This document shows positions 27,013 through 34,590 of a stretch of 64,000 nt of DNA, piece after piece; the first letter of the stretch is position 1; every line of letters begins with the position of its first letter. Both the position numbers and the translations under genes were made by a program. The notes under the pieces were generated by a model that worked only from the letters and a program-made list of their open reading frames with translations, made no database searches and was not told the origin of the DNA. Origin of the DNA: Phytohabitans maris (GTDB lineage Bacteria; Actinomycetota; Actinomycetes; Mycobacteriales; Micromonosporaceae); NCBI RefSeq assembly GCF_031085175.1, contig NZ_JAVHUY010000059.1, positions 1 through 64,000 on the forward strand, in the 5' to 3' direction.

Positions 27013-27135
27013 TCACGGCCCGACTCCGCACCCGTTCGGTGCGGTGAAACTGGCACCATTCAAGAAATTGAGAACGACGTCGGTGGATGAATCAGACCCG
27101 CCTGCGATATGTCCAGGTAAAGAAGACAATTCCAT
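27013..27135 (-). CDS. Possible 40-residue peptide (RiPP-precursor-like) in a low-GC patch
   Basis: ATG 27135 is preceded by GTGGAGG at ideal spacing. The frame encodes MELSSLPGHIAGGSDSSTDV and then VLNFLNGASFTAPNGCGVGP before TGA. Codons are far more AT-rich than in any neighbour (TCT, TTA, GAA, AAT, CAT). A GG/Ser-rich middle and a Gly/Cys-containing end recall peptide precursors, but no modification enzyme is adjacent and no known class is recognised. It lies back-to-back with an oxidoreductase remnant. Confidence 0.4.
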   Translation of the reverse strand: MELSSLPGHIAGGSDSSTDVVLNFLNGASFTAPNGCGVGP

Positions 27136-27171
27136 CGAGCCTCCACCACACCGGGTGAACGGATTCGACGT

Positions 27172-27690
27172 GTGGCCGATTACCGGATGCGGCCCGCGGA
27201 GCGGATGGCTAGCGGCGTCTTCGGCTACGCGGCCGTACCCGACGGCGTCGACCGGCGCACGGTCACCGACCTGGTGTGGTTCAGCACGTGCGACGTGCGG
27301 CGGGACAACGCGGTGACGTTCTCCGAGCGGGTCACCGACCCGTACGGCCTGCCGCAGCCGGCGTTCCACTTCGGACCGAGCATCGCCGACCGGGCCCGCG
27401 CCGACGACATGGTGACCGACATGGCGAAGGCGGCGACGGCGCTCGGCAAGTTCCTGCCCGGGGCGGAGCCCGCGTTCCTGGAGGCCGGTTTCGCGCTGCA
27501 CATCACCGGTACCACGCGGATGGGCGCGCACGCGCGGGAGAGCGTGGTCGACCCGTGCTCGAAGGTGTGGGGTCTGGACAACCTGTACCTCGGCGGCGGT
27601 GGCGTGATCCCGGCGGGCATCGCCTGCAACACGACGCTCACCAGCATGGCCCTCGCGGTACGCGCGGCGGAGGCGATCGCGGCCGGCTGA
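27172..27690 (+). pseudogene. C-terminal fragment of a GMC/pyranose-oxidase-like oxidoreductase
   Basis: About 172 residues. The end is the GMC C-terminal domain with the catalytic His in LHITGTTRMGAHARESVVDP and the Asn of GIACNTTLTSMALAVRAAEAI; WGLDNLYLGGGGVIPAG is the FAD-closing motif. Intact enzymes are over 500 residues with an N-terminal GxGxxG FAD site, which is absent. The upstream sequence is a low-GC patch with no continuation. The gene is therefore 5'-truncated and presumably inactive. Confidence 0.75.
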
Positions 27691-27758
27691 GGTGCCCCGA
27701 CCGGCCACCGGCCCAGCGACGCCGCGCCGGGTCCACGGTGGACACACGGGTCGACTCC

Positions 27759-27846
27759 GGCCGCGGGAACGCACCCGAAACGCTTCACGTTTCCCCGGGA
27801 GCCCGCGCGACGGTCCGGACCACCGCCGACGCCGCGGTAGCTCGAA
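27759..27846 (+). repeat. Dispersed intergenic repeat, copy B (about 88 bp)
   Basis: Matches 5829-5930 over its whole length with two gaps. As in copy A, it lies between a truncated + strand gene and the 3' end of a - strand gene (17 bp from the TetR stop). Confidence 0.7.
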
Positions 27847-27862
27847 TGTCCTGATTGGAGCG

Positions 27863-28510
27863 TTACAGCGGCCCGCCCTCGCCGAGCCGAAACATCACTT
27901 CCTCCACCTGGTCGGGGGTGAGCGGCTCGGCCGGCAGCGGGTGCGCCGCCTCGGCGCGCAGCCCGTCGAGGAGGAAGCCGACGGCGCGGCGCCACCCCTC
28001 CGGCGCGGCGCCCGAGGTGTGGCGCACGAGCGTGGCCGTGGACCAGAAGACGAAGAACAGGTCTTCGCGGGTGAAGTCGGCGCGGAGCAGGCCCTCGCGC
28101 TGGGCGCGCTCGATGATGTAGCGCTCGCGCTCCTCGGTCGCCCGGCAGATGGCGGTGAGCTGCTCGGAGGCGTAGCGCCGGGAGATCACGTCGTTGAGCG
28201 CGGGGCAGCTGGCCTGGAGCTCGCAGACGCCCATCACGTAGCTCGCGAACCCCTCCCACGGGTCGCGCTCGGCGATCGCCCGCCGGGCCACCGCGCGGAG
28301 GCTGTCGGCGGCGAGTTCGGGCGCGACCGCGTCGATCAGGGCCTCGCGGCTGCCGAACCGGTTGTACAGCGTGCCGGAGCTCACCCCGGCCCGCCGGGCG
28401 ATCTCGTCGAGGGGCGCGTGCAGCCCTTTCTCCCGGAACACCCCGAGGGCGGCGTCGCGGAGCTTGTCGAGGTTGCGGCGCGCGTCCGCCCGCAGCGTCG
28501 CCTTCGCCAT
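27863..28510 (-). CDS. TetR/AcrR family transcriptional regulator
   Basis: 215 residues; ATG 28510 follows GGGGAGGGG. HTH LDEIARRAGVSSGTLYNRFGSREALIDAV at about residues 33-60, preceded by RRNLDKLRDAALGVFREKGL. The C-terminal ligand domain has two Cys (VCELQASCPALN). It is divergent from the small-peptide/DsbA genes; the shared 96-bp region contains repeated CTAAGTTGAC, CAAGTTTAGT and GTAAGTTGAG blocks that may be its operators. Confidence 0.88.
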   Translation of the reverse strand: MAKATLRADARRNLDKLRDAALGVFREKGLHAPLDEIARRAGVSSGTLYNRFGSREALIDAVAPELAADSLRAVARRAIAERDPWEGFASYVMGVCELQASCPALNDVISRRYASEQLTAICRATEERERYIIERAQREGLLRADFTREDLFFVFWSTATLVRHTSGAAPEGWRRAVGFLLDGLRAEAAHPLPAEPLTPDQVEEVMFRLGEGGPL

Positions 28511-28606
28511 GTCCCCTCCCCACCTAAGTTGACGGTGGCCCCAAGTTTAGTGCTACGGTTCGAGACGTAAGTTGAGGCATGCGTCAAGATACCGGGGAGC
28601 GGCGTC

Positions 28607-28726
28607 GTGGAGGACCCCGAACTGGAGACCGTGGAGGCTCCGGAGGACGAGGAGGCGCCGGTCGCCCTCGTCATGGTAGAGGCGGACGGCGCCGAGGTGT
28701 GCGCCGCCGACGGCACCTGCTGGTAG
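28607..28726 (+). CDS. 39-residue acidic peptide with a C-terminal Cys-x5-Cys-Trp end
   Basis: GTG 28607 lies 8 nt after GGGGAG. It encodes MEDPELETVEAPEDEEAPVA then LVMVEADGAEVCAADGTCW. The first two thirds are very acidic; the end carries two Cys and a terminal Trp. It ends 13 bp before a DsbA/FrnE-like gene, in the same orientation and with no terminator, so they are probably cotranscribed. The peptide may be a substrate, redox partner or modified peptide precursor; no family is recognised. Confidence 0.5.
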   Translation: MEDPELETVEAPEDEEAPVALVMVEADGAEVCAADGTCW

Positions 28727-28739
28727 CGAGGAGAAGCCC

Positions 28740-29369
28740 GTGAAGATCGAGGTCTGGTCCGACGTCGTCTGCCCGTGGTGCTACATCGGGAAGCGGCGCC
28801 TGCAGAACGCGCTGGCCCGGTTCGACCACGCCGGCGACGTCGAGGTCACCTGGCGCAGCTTCCAGCTCGACCCGTCCCAGCCGCGCGGCGAGAACCAGCC
28901 GACGACCGACATGATCTCCGGCAAGTACGGTGTGCCGCCCGCGCAGGCGAAGGCGATGCAGGACCGGGTCACCGGGCTCGCGGCCGAGGAGGGCCTGACC
29001 TACCACCTCGACCGGTCGCTGACCGCCAACACGTTCGACGCGCACCGGCTGACCCACTTCGCCGCCTCGCGCGACCTGGCCGACGGGATCCACGAGCGGC
29101 TCTTCCAGGCCGCGCTGGTCGAGGGCGAGGCGGTCGACGACACCGAGACGCTGGTGCGGATCGGCACCGGGGCGGGGCTGCCGGCCGACGAGGTGCGCAA
29201 GGTGCTCGACAGCGACGCGTACGCCGACGAGGTCCGCGACGACATCCGCCAGGCCCGCGCGCTCGGCGCCAACGGTGTGCCGTTCTTCGTCTTCGACCGC
29301 ACGTACGGCATCTCCGGCGCGCAGCCGATCGAGGTCTTCCTGGCCACGCTGGAGAAGGCCGCGTCCTAG
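28740..29369 (+). CDS. DsbA-family (FrnE-like) thiol oxidoreductase
   Basis: 209 residues, GTG start after GAGGAG. Active-site C11-P-W-C14 (WSDVVCPWCYIGKRRL), cis-Pro loop GANGVPFFVF and a helical insertion typical of FrnE/YwbO-type cytoplasmic DsbA proteins (2-hydroxychromene-2-carboxylate isomerase-like fold). It has no signal peptide, so it acts in the cytosol on disulfide or polyketide-type chemistry. A perfect 14-bp hairpin overlaps its stop. Confidence 0.88.
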   Translation: MKIEVWSDVVCPWCYIGKRRLQNALARFDHAGDVEVTWRSFQLDPSQPRGENQPTTDMISGKYGVPPAQAKAMQDRVTGLAAEEGLTYHLDRSLTANTFDAHRLTHFAASRDLADGIHERLFQAALVEGEAVDDTETLVRIGTGAGLPADEVRKVLDSDAYADEVRDDIRQARALGANGVPFFVFDRTYGISGAQPIEVFLATLEKAAS

Positions 29370-29397
29370 AGGCCGGCGCGTACCGCGCCGGCCTCTA
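29367..29397 (+). terminator. Perfect hairpin terminator after the DsbA-like gene
   Basis: TAGAGGCCGGCGCG and CGCGCCGGCCTCTA form a 14-bp perfect stem with a 3-nt loop; the left arm starts with the stop codon TAG. Confidence 0.75.
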
Positions 29398-29526
29398 CCT
29401 GTCGCCAAGCACTGTGGACGGTGGCGCTCGCCGCGGGCCGTCCGGCGGCGGCCGCCGCGCAGAGGGCTGGTTGAATGTCCCGCGCAGGCGCGCCCACACG
29501 GGGGCCGCCCCGATATCGGAGGTCAC

Positions 29527-29790
29527 GTGACCGACACGACGCGAGACGTCGAACGCATCTACTCCACCCCCGAGGTCGTCGCGAAGCTGCGGCGCCTCGC
29601 GGACGCGCTGGAGTCGGAGACGCCGTTCCGGATCCAGATCGCCGGCGAGCGGATCCGCGTTCCCGCCCGCGCCCAGTTCTCGATCGAGCACGAGCGGGGC
29701 GAGGACGAAGAGGAGATCGAGTTTCAGCTCAAGTGGTCCCTCGACGAGGACGACGAGGACGAGGACGGCGACGAGGAGTCGGACGTCTAA
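29527..29790 (+). CDS. Amphi-Trp domain-containing protein
   Basis: 87 residues, GTG at 29527 after GGAGG. RIYSTPEVVAKLRRLADALE and PFRIQIAGERIRVPARAQF are followed by the acidic strand IEFQLKWSLDEDDED with the family Trp. The C-terminus is almost all Asp/Glu. The domain is widespread in bacteria, archaea and viruses with no proven function. A second GTG start is unlikely. Confidence 0.8.
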   Translation: MTDTTRDVERIYSTPEVVAKLRRLADALESETPFRIQIAGERIRVPARAQFSIEHERGEDEEEIEFQLKWSLDEDDEDEDGDEESDV

Positions 29791-29805
29791 AGAGCTTTCG
29801 GAGTC

Positions 29806-29884
29806 GGGGGGGGGGGGGGGGGGGGGGGGCCCCCCCGCGGCGCCAGGCGGGGGGGGGGGCGGGGGGGGGGCCGCCCCCCCCCCG
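29806..29884. repeat. Long poly-G/poly-C tract (24-G run)
   Basis: An uninterrupted run of 24 G is followed by 7 C, then runs of 11 and 10 G and a long C run. It could fold into G-quadruplexes or self-pairing G/C stems, but a run this pure at the edge of a hard hairpin more probably marks an assembly or sequencing artefact. The flank AGCTTTCGGAGTCGGG resembles 5764-5780. Confidence 0.8.
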
Positions 29885-30046
29885 CCTTCCCCATGGCTGT
29901 GAGAGCTCGGTGCCGGGCGCCCCGTTCCGGGCGCCGGCCGCTGGTCGAGATGCTCGACACCGTTTCGGACCGGCGCGCGTGGCGGGATCTCGGGCGGGCT
30001 CGCATTTCCGGGGCCGCGCCGGACCCGGCCCCGGTACCCTGGACGG

Positions 30047-31528
30047 GTGAGCGCCGACGTGCTCGTGGTCGGCGCCGGGCCGACCGGCCTGGCGCTGGCG
30101 GCCCACCTCGCCGCCTTCGACGTCTCCGTCATGATCGTCGACCGGGCCGCCGACCGGGCACACGAGTCACGGGCCCTGGCGATCCAGCCACGCACGCTCG
30201 AGGTGCTCGCCGGCCTCCGCGACGGCGCCGGCCCGGGTCCTGACCGCTCGGTCAGTCAGCGGCTCGTCTCGGCCGGCAACCGGATGGCGCGGCTCCAGGT
30301 GCACGCGGGCGGGCGGGTGACGACCGTGCCGATGTTCGACCTCGCCATGTTCGACACCGCATACCCGTACCTGCTCGTCCTCTCCCAGGCGCAGACCGAG
30401 CGGATCCTCGCCGAGCACCTCGCCGCGGTCGGCGTCGAGGTGCGGCGCCAGGTGACCCTCACCGACCTCACCCAGGCGCCGGACGGCGTGGAGTGCGCGC
30501 TGCGCGGCCCCGACGGGCGGGTGGAGACGGCGCACGCGCGGTACGTGGTCGGCTGCGACGGCGCGCAGAGCACGGTGCGGCGGCACGCCGGGATCGAGTT
30601 CGCCGGGAGCACGTACCCGCAGGTGTTCGCGCTGGCCGACCTGGAGGCGGACGGCCTGGAGCGGGGCACGGCGCACGCCTACCTGTCGGCGGGCGGGCCG
30701 CTGTTCTTCTTCCCCCTCGAACGGCCGGCCACCTGGCGCCTCCTGGTGATGCTGCCACGATCCACTTCGGACACACCCGGCCTCGACGCGTTGCAGGCGC
30801 TCACCGACGGCTACACCGGTGGCACGGTGCGGCTGCGCGACCCGGTGTGGATGACGACCTTCCGGCTGCACCTGCGCGCCGCCACCGCGTACCGCTCCGG
30901 GCGGCTCTTCCTCGCCGGCGACGCCGCGCACATCCACAGCCCGGCCGGCGCGCAGGGCATGAACACCGGCATCCAGGACGCCACCAACCTGGCCTGGAAG
31001 CTGGCGGCCGTGCTCCGGGGCGGGCCGGCCGAGCTGCTGGACACGTACGAGGCGGAGCGCGCGCCGGTCGGGCGGTGGGTGATGCGCCTGTCCGACCGCG
31101 CGTTCACCGCCGCGACCTCGACCAGCGCGCCGGTACGCTTCGCCCGGACCCGTGTCGTGCCGCTGTTGCTGCCGCTGGCGTCCCGGCTGCGCCGTGCCCG
31201 GTCCACTGTGCTCCGTGCCACGTCCCAACTGGACATCCGGTACCGCCACAGTCCACTCTCGACGGAGGGACCGGGCGCGCCCCGCCGTGGCCCGCGAGCC
31301 GGCGACCGGCTGCCCGAGCCGCCCGGCACCGCCATGCCCGGCTGGCAGTTGCTCTGGCCGTCGGACGCCCCCGCGCCGGAGCACGGGACCGCGCAACGCC
31401 TGACGGTGCACCGCCGCCCGGGAAAGGCGATCCTGCTCGTGCGGCCGGACGGGCACATCGGCTACCGCTCCGGGCCGGAGGGGGTCGACGGCTTGAATGC
31501 CTACATCGGACGGTGGTTCGCCGGCTGA
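30047..31528 (+). CDS. FAD-dependent aromatic hydroxylase/monooxygenase (PHBH-like)
   Basis: 493 residues. FAD-binding GxGxxG as DVLVVGAGPTGLALAAHL, the DG motif YVVGCDGAQSTVRRHAG, and the GD motif RLFLAGDAAHIHSPAGAQGM with NTGIQDATNLAWKL. The C-terminal about 110 residues form a thioredoxin-like extension typical of polyketide/aromatic hydroxylases. GTG start with TACCCT 6 nt upstream, so probably leaderless. The likely former regulators and partners downstream are decayed. Confidence 0.88.
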   Translation: MSADVLVVGAGPTGLALAAHLAAFDVSVMIVDRAADRAHESRALAIQPRTLEVLAGLRDGAGPGPDRSVSQRLVSAGNRMARLQVHAGGRVTTVPMFDLAMFDTAYPYLLVLSQAQTERILAEHLAAVGVEVRRQVTLTDLTQAPDGVECALRGPDGRVETAHARYVVGCDGAQSTVRRHAGIEFAGSTYPQVFALADLEADGLERGTAHAYLSAGGPLFFFPLERPATWRLLVMLPRSTSDTPGLDALQALTDGYTGGTVRLRDPVWMTTFRLHLRAATAYRSGRLFLAGDAAHIHSPAGAQGMNTGIQDATNLAWKLAAVLRGGPAELLDTYEAERAPVGRWVMRLSDRAFTAATSTSAPVRFARTRVVPLLLPLASRLRRARSTVLRATSQLDIRYRHSPLSTEGPGAPRRGPRAGDRLPEPPGTAMPGWQLLWPSDAPAPEHGTAQRLTVHRRPGKAILLVRPDGHIGYRSGPEGVDGLNAYIGRWFAG

Positions 31529-31668
31529 TCCCGCGGCCCCGGCACCCCTGCCTGGGCGAGGCCCGCGTACTCCCGGCTCCGCCGTACGCCAGACCCGGCG
31601 GGTGTCCGCGGCCCGCGGCCGCCTCGCGCCGCGGTTGGGGAAGCCCTTCCTGCGGACCGCACGGCCGG

Positions 31669-32060
31669 TCAAGGTCCGCGACCGGTGCCGGCACCATCAC
31701 GGCGAGTCCGACGCTCGCGCGACTCCAGGCCGCGGCGGGCGAGCGCCAGCAGGTGGCGGGCGTGGGCGGCGTCCGTGCCACTCAGGGCCGCGCCGGAGGC
31801 GAGGGCCAGCGCCCGTTTGCTCGCCACGTGCTCGACGAAGTCGTCCAGCCACGCGAAGAGCGCGTCCACCGGGGCGGTCGCCGAGTCGCCGATCAGCAGG
31901 GCCGCGCCGCGCCGGCAGAGCGCGTCGACGTCCTCGGCGTACACCGCGACGAGCACGTCACCTCGGGTCGGAAAGTGCCGGTAGAGCGTGGCATTGCCGA
32001 CCCGGCCCGACGCGCGACCTCGTCCATCGCGAACTCGGGCCCGGACTCCCCCACCTGTCA
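31669..32060 (-). pseudogene. Truncated, frameshifted TetR-family regulator
   Basis: Reading from 32060 leftwards, ESGPEFAMDEVARRAG is the front of a TetR HTH; then one base is missing in the expected GCCGGGGTC and the frame resumes as GNATLYRHFPTRGDVLVAVYAEDVDALC to a stop at 31669. The first about 30 residues and the start are gone. The ligand domain (SATAPVDALFAWLDDFVEHV) is otherwise intact. Confidence 0.75.
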
Positions 32061-32415
32061 GGGGCGGACCGCGTCGCCATCACCGACCCGACCAACCGGC
32101 ACGGCGACCTCGGCGTGGTCCGCGGCCTCGACGCCCTGCGCGAGGCGGCGCCGGCGCTCGGTGCCGGCAACCCGGTCGCCCACCACGTCACCACATCGTG
32201 CTCACCCCTGCTGGCGAGGCGAACCCGGCGAGGGCGGCGGCGAGGTGCTCGCGGGGCGCGGCGAGGTGCGGGCGCTCTCGAAGGGCCTCGGCGTGATGGC
32301 CGACGGGACGGCCGGCAGCGTGACGTACGAGGACACGCTGGTCCGGGTGGACAGCGGATCAGCCACCGCGTGGTGCGGGGCGCCGGGTGCCGCTGTCCCG
32401 CTGAGGGGGTCCGCG
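32055..32415 (+). pseudogene. Decayed SnoaL/NTF2-like protein
   Basis: LSGADRVAITDPTNRHGDLG, then VVRGLDALREAAPALGAGNP and VAHHVTT continue, after frame changes, as GRGEVRALSKGLGVMADGTA, then VTYEDTLVRVDSG and ISHRVVR. This is the strand order of SnoaL-like domains split over at least two frameshifts, with the N-terminal helix missing. It abuts the TetR remnant head to head. Confidence 0.55.
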
Positions 32416-32598
32416 CCGGGTGCCGCTGAGCGGTCCGCGGCGGCACCGCTCACCCGCTGGGCGCTCTGCGGCCGGTCTTGCTGGTCCGCCGCGCGGGCCG
32501 GGCGCCGCTCAGCCGCCAAGTGGTCTGCGCCGGGCCCTGCTGTCCCACCGCGCGGGCCGGGCGCTCAAAATCGCTGAGGGGCCCGGCCGGCGCGCGGG
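32416..32598. other. Degenerate GC-rich stretch
   Basis: Reads as rearranged GC-rich sequence with short direct repeats (CGCGCGGGCCGGGCG occurs twice). No gene is supported. Confidence 0.5.
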
Positions 32599-33363
32599 TC
32601 AGGACGGGCGGCCGGCGATGAGCGAGCTGAGCCGGTCACCCAGCCGCGCCACCGGCTCGTGGAAGCGTTTCTCCCGCCGCTGCGCGCGTTCCAGCCGGCG
32701 GGCCCAGCGGTCACCCGGCCGGTGGTAGAACCAGCGTGCCCACGGGGCCCTCGGCCGGGCCAGCCGGACCGCGCCGACGTAGAGCAGGATCGGGAAGAAC
32801 AGTCCGATGAGGCCGGTCCACAGCTTTCCCTTGAGGACGGTCACGGTGGCCAGGCTGAGGTTGAGCGCGGCCAGCGCGATGCCGGCCGCCCACCCGGCGA
32901 TGCCACCCTGGTCGTCGGCGTGGATGAGGTCGATGAGGTTTTCCGGGAGTATGCCGAGGACGAGCAGCCCGGTCACCGCGCACGCGACGAACACGGCGGT
33001 GACCGACTCGCGGCCCTCCTGCGACCAGTACACGTCCTCCAGGCGCAGGATCATCGCGAACTCGTCCAGCACCAGTGCGGCGCCCACCCCGAAGACCGCG
33101 GCCGCGATCGCCCGCCAGGCGGCCAGTTCCGGGGAGAGCGCGAAGCCGACGATCCCGCCGAGCAGCATGAACCCGATCCCGAACACCGAGTGGTGGATGT
33201 GCAGCCCGCCCGGCGTGACGTTGCCCGGCCACCACCGCACGCCGGCCCGGATCATCCGGGTGGAGAAGCGGATGAACAGGAAGCCGACCACCATCGCGGC
33301 GAAGAAGCAGAACAGCGGCAGCCGTCCGGTGTCGATGACGGTACGCCTGAACCAATCCCCCAT
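32599..33363 (-). CDS. Conserved integral membrane protein with HIHH motif
   Basis: 254 residues, about seven helices. Conserved-looking polar residues are HIHHSVFGIG in an early loop, LDEFAMILRLEDVYWSQEGR between helices, and a basic C-terminal tail (RWARRLERAQRREKRFHEP). The His-rich and acidic motifs could bind a metal or lipid head group, but no function is known to me. Related hypotheticals occur across actinobacteria. Confidence 0.7.
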   Translation of the reverse strand: MGDWFRRTVIDTGRLPLFCFFAAMVVGFLFIRFSTRMIRAGVRWWPGNVTPGGLHIHHSVFGIGFMLLGGIVGFALSPELAAWRAIAAAVFGVGAALVLDEFAMILRLEDVYWSQEGRESVTAVFVACAVTGLLVLGILPENLIDLIHADDQGGIAGWAAGIALAALNLSLATVTVLKGKLWTGLIGLFFPILLYVGAVRLARPRAPWARWFYHRPGDRWARRLERAQRREKRFHEPVARLGDRLSSLIAGRPS

Positions 33364-33460
33364 GATGCCCCATTTGGGAGGATATCAGCAGAACGGCGCG
33401 GTGGTGGCCAGGTCGGGAGGCCGCGCCGGAAGCGACCCCGGCACCACGGCGTCCCGCCGC

Positions 33461-33560
33461 GCTGGTTCCGGCGGGCTGGATCCGGCAGGCGAGTCCCGGC
33501 GGCGAGTCCCGGCGGCGCGTTCCGGCGGGCACGTTCCGGCGGGCGCGTTCCGGCGGGCGA
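33461..33560. repeat. Intergenic tandem repeats (CGTTCCGGCGGG / GAGTCCCGGCGG units)
   Basis: About seven imperfect 12-15-bp units in a row, between a membrane protein and an ECF sigma gene. The rest of this 273-bp gap shows nothing else except the sigma-gene ribosome site AAGGAGG at 33623. Confidence 0.7.
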
Positions 33561-33636
33561 AAAAGTTGACCCCGGCCGCAACATGGTGGGTGCGCCGTTC
33601 GTCTACGTCTCAACCGCGCGGCAAGGAGGCGTGCGC

Positions 33637-34590
33637 ATGTGGACAGCGGCACGGCGGGGGCGGTTGTGGAAAGCGAGCGCACGGCCAGGGCGGCGGTACG
33701 GGGCGAGACGAGGGCAGTGGATGCGGGACGCCGACAGCTTCGACGAGTTCTACCGCGGCACGTCCGCGCGGCTGATGCGGTACGGGTACGCCCTCGTGGG
33801 CGACCTGACCGAGGCGCAGGACGTGGTGCAGGAGGCGTACACGCGGGCGTGGCAGCGGTGGCGGACGGTCGCCGCCCATCCACACCCGGAGGCCTGGGTA
33901 CGGCTGGTCGTCGCCCGGCTGGCCACGGACCGCTGGCGGCGACTGGCCCGCTGGCGCGCGGTCCTGCACCGCTCGGGGCCACCCGAGAACGTCCATCCAC
34001 CCGGCGAGGACACCGTCGTCGTGGTCGCCGCGCTGCGCCGGCTGCCGGTCCCGCAGCGGCAGGCGCTGGCGCTGCACTACCTGTTCGACCTGCCGGTCGC
34101 GCAGATCGCGGACGAGACCGGCGCGCCGGTCGGCACCGTCACGTCCTGGCTGTCCCGCGGGCGTGCCGGCCTGGCCGAGGCGCTCGAAACCCCGCCAGCG
34201 CCGGCGACGAGCCGGACCAGCCGCATGACGCACCAGGCCAGCCCGACGAACCGCACCAGCCCGACCACCAGCCAGGCCAGCCCACCGAACCACACCAGCC
34301 CGACCACCAGCCAGGCCAGCCCACCGAACCACACCAGCCCGACCACCAGCCAGGCCAGCCCACCGAACCCGACCAGCCAGGGGAGCCCGCCCAGGCAGGC
34401 CGGCCCGACCGGCCACGCCAGTGCAAAAGCTGGGCGCACCAGCCCGGCCACACCGCCACAACAGGCCGCATCGAAGCGACAGCCGCCCGACCAGGCCGCG
34501 ACGGGGAAGCGAGCCACGACGGGGAAGCGAGCCGTGGCACCGGCCAAGCCGGGCCAGGGCGGCGTCTGGGAGGGGAACGACGATGAGTGA
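33637..34590 (+). CDS. SigE-type ECF RNA polymerase sigma factor with repeat tail
   Basis: 317 residues from ATG 33637, chosen for AAGGAGG 7 nt upstream; ATG 33721 gives a more usual N-terminus. Region 2: FDEFYRGTSARLMRYGYALV and DAQDVVQEAYTRAWQRW-like. Region 4: LPVPQRQALALHYLFDLPVA and GTVTSWLSRGRAGLAEALE. After residue about 188 comes a roughly 130-residue Ser/Thr/Pro/Gln tail built from a 39-bp repeat, absent from typical ECF factors. It overlaps the downstream membrane partner gene by 8 bp. Confidence 0.85.
   Translation: MWTAARRGRLWKASARPGRRYGARRGQWMRDADSFDEFYRGTSARLMRYGYALVGDLTEAQDVVQEAYTRAWQRWRTVAAHPHPEAWVRLVVARLATDRWRRLARWRAVLHRSGPPENVHPPGEDTVVVVAALRRLPVPQRQALALHYLFDLPVAQIADETGAPVGTVTSWLSRGRAGLAEALETPPAPATSRTSRMTHQASPTNRTSPTTSQASPPNHTSPTTSQASPPNHTSPTTSQASPPNPTSQGSPPRQAGPTGHASAKAGRTSPATPPQQAASKRQPPDQAATGKRATTGKRAVAPAKPGQGGVWEGNDDE
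34255..34371 (+). repeat. 39-bp in-frame tandem repeat (three copies) in the ECF sigma gene
   Basis: Three nearly perfect copies encode the 13-residue unit TSPTTSQASPPNH. Confidence 0.9.

Noticed and set aside
29887-30046. A gene between the poly-G tract and the monooxygenase
   Set aside because: Open frames there have no ribosome site, no motif, and overlap the tract.
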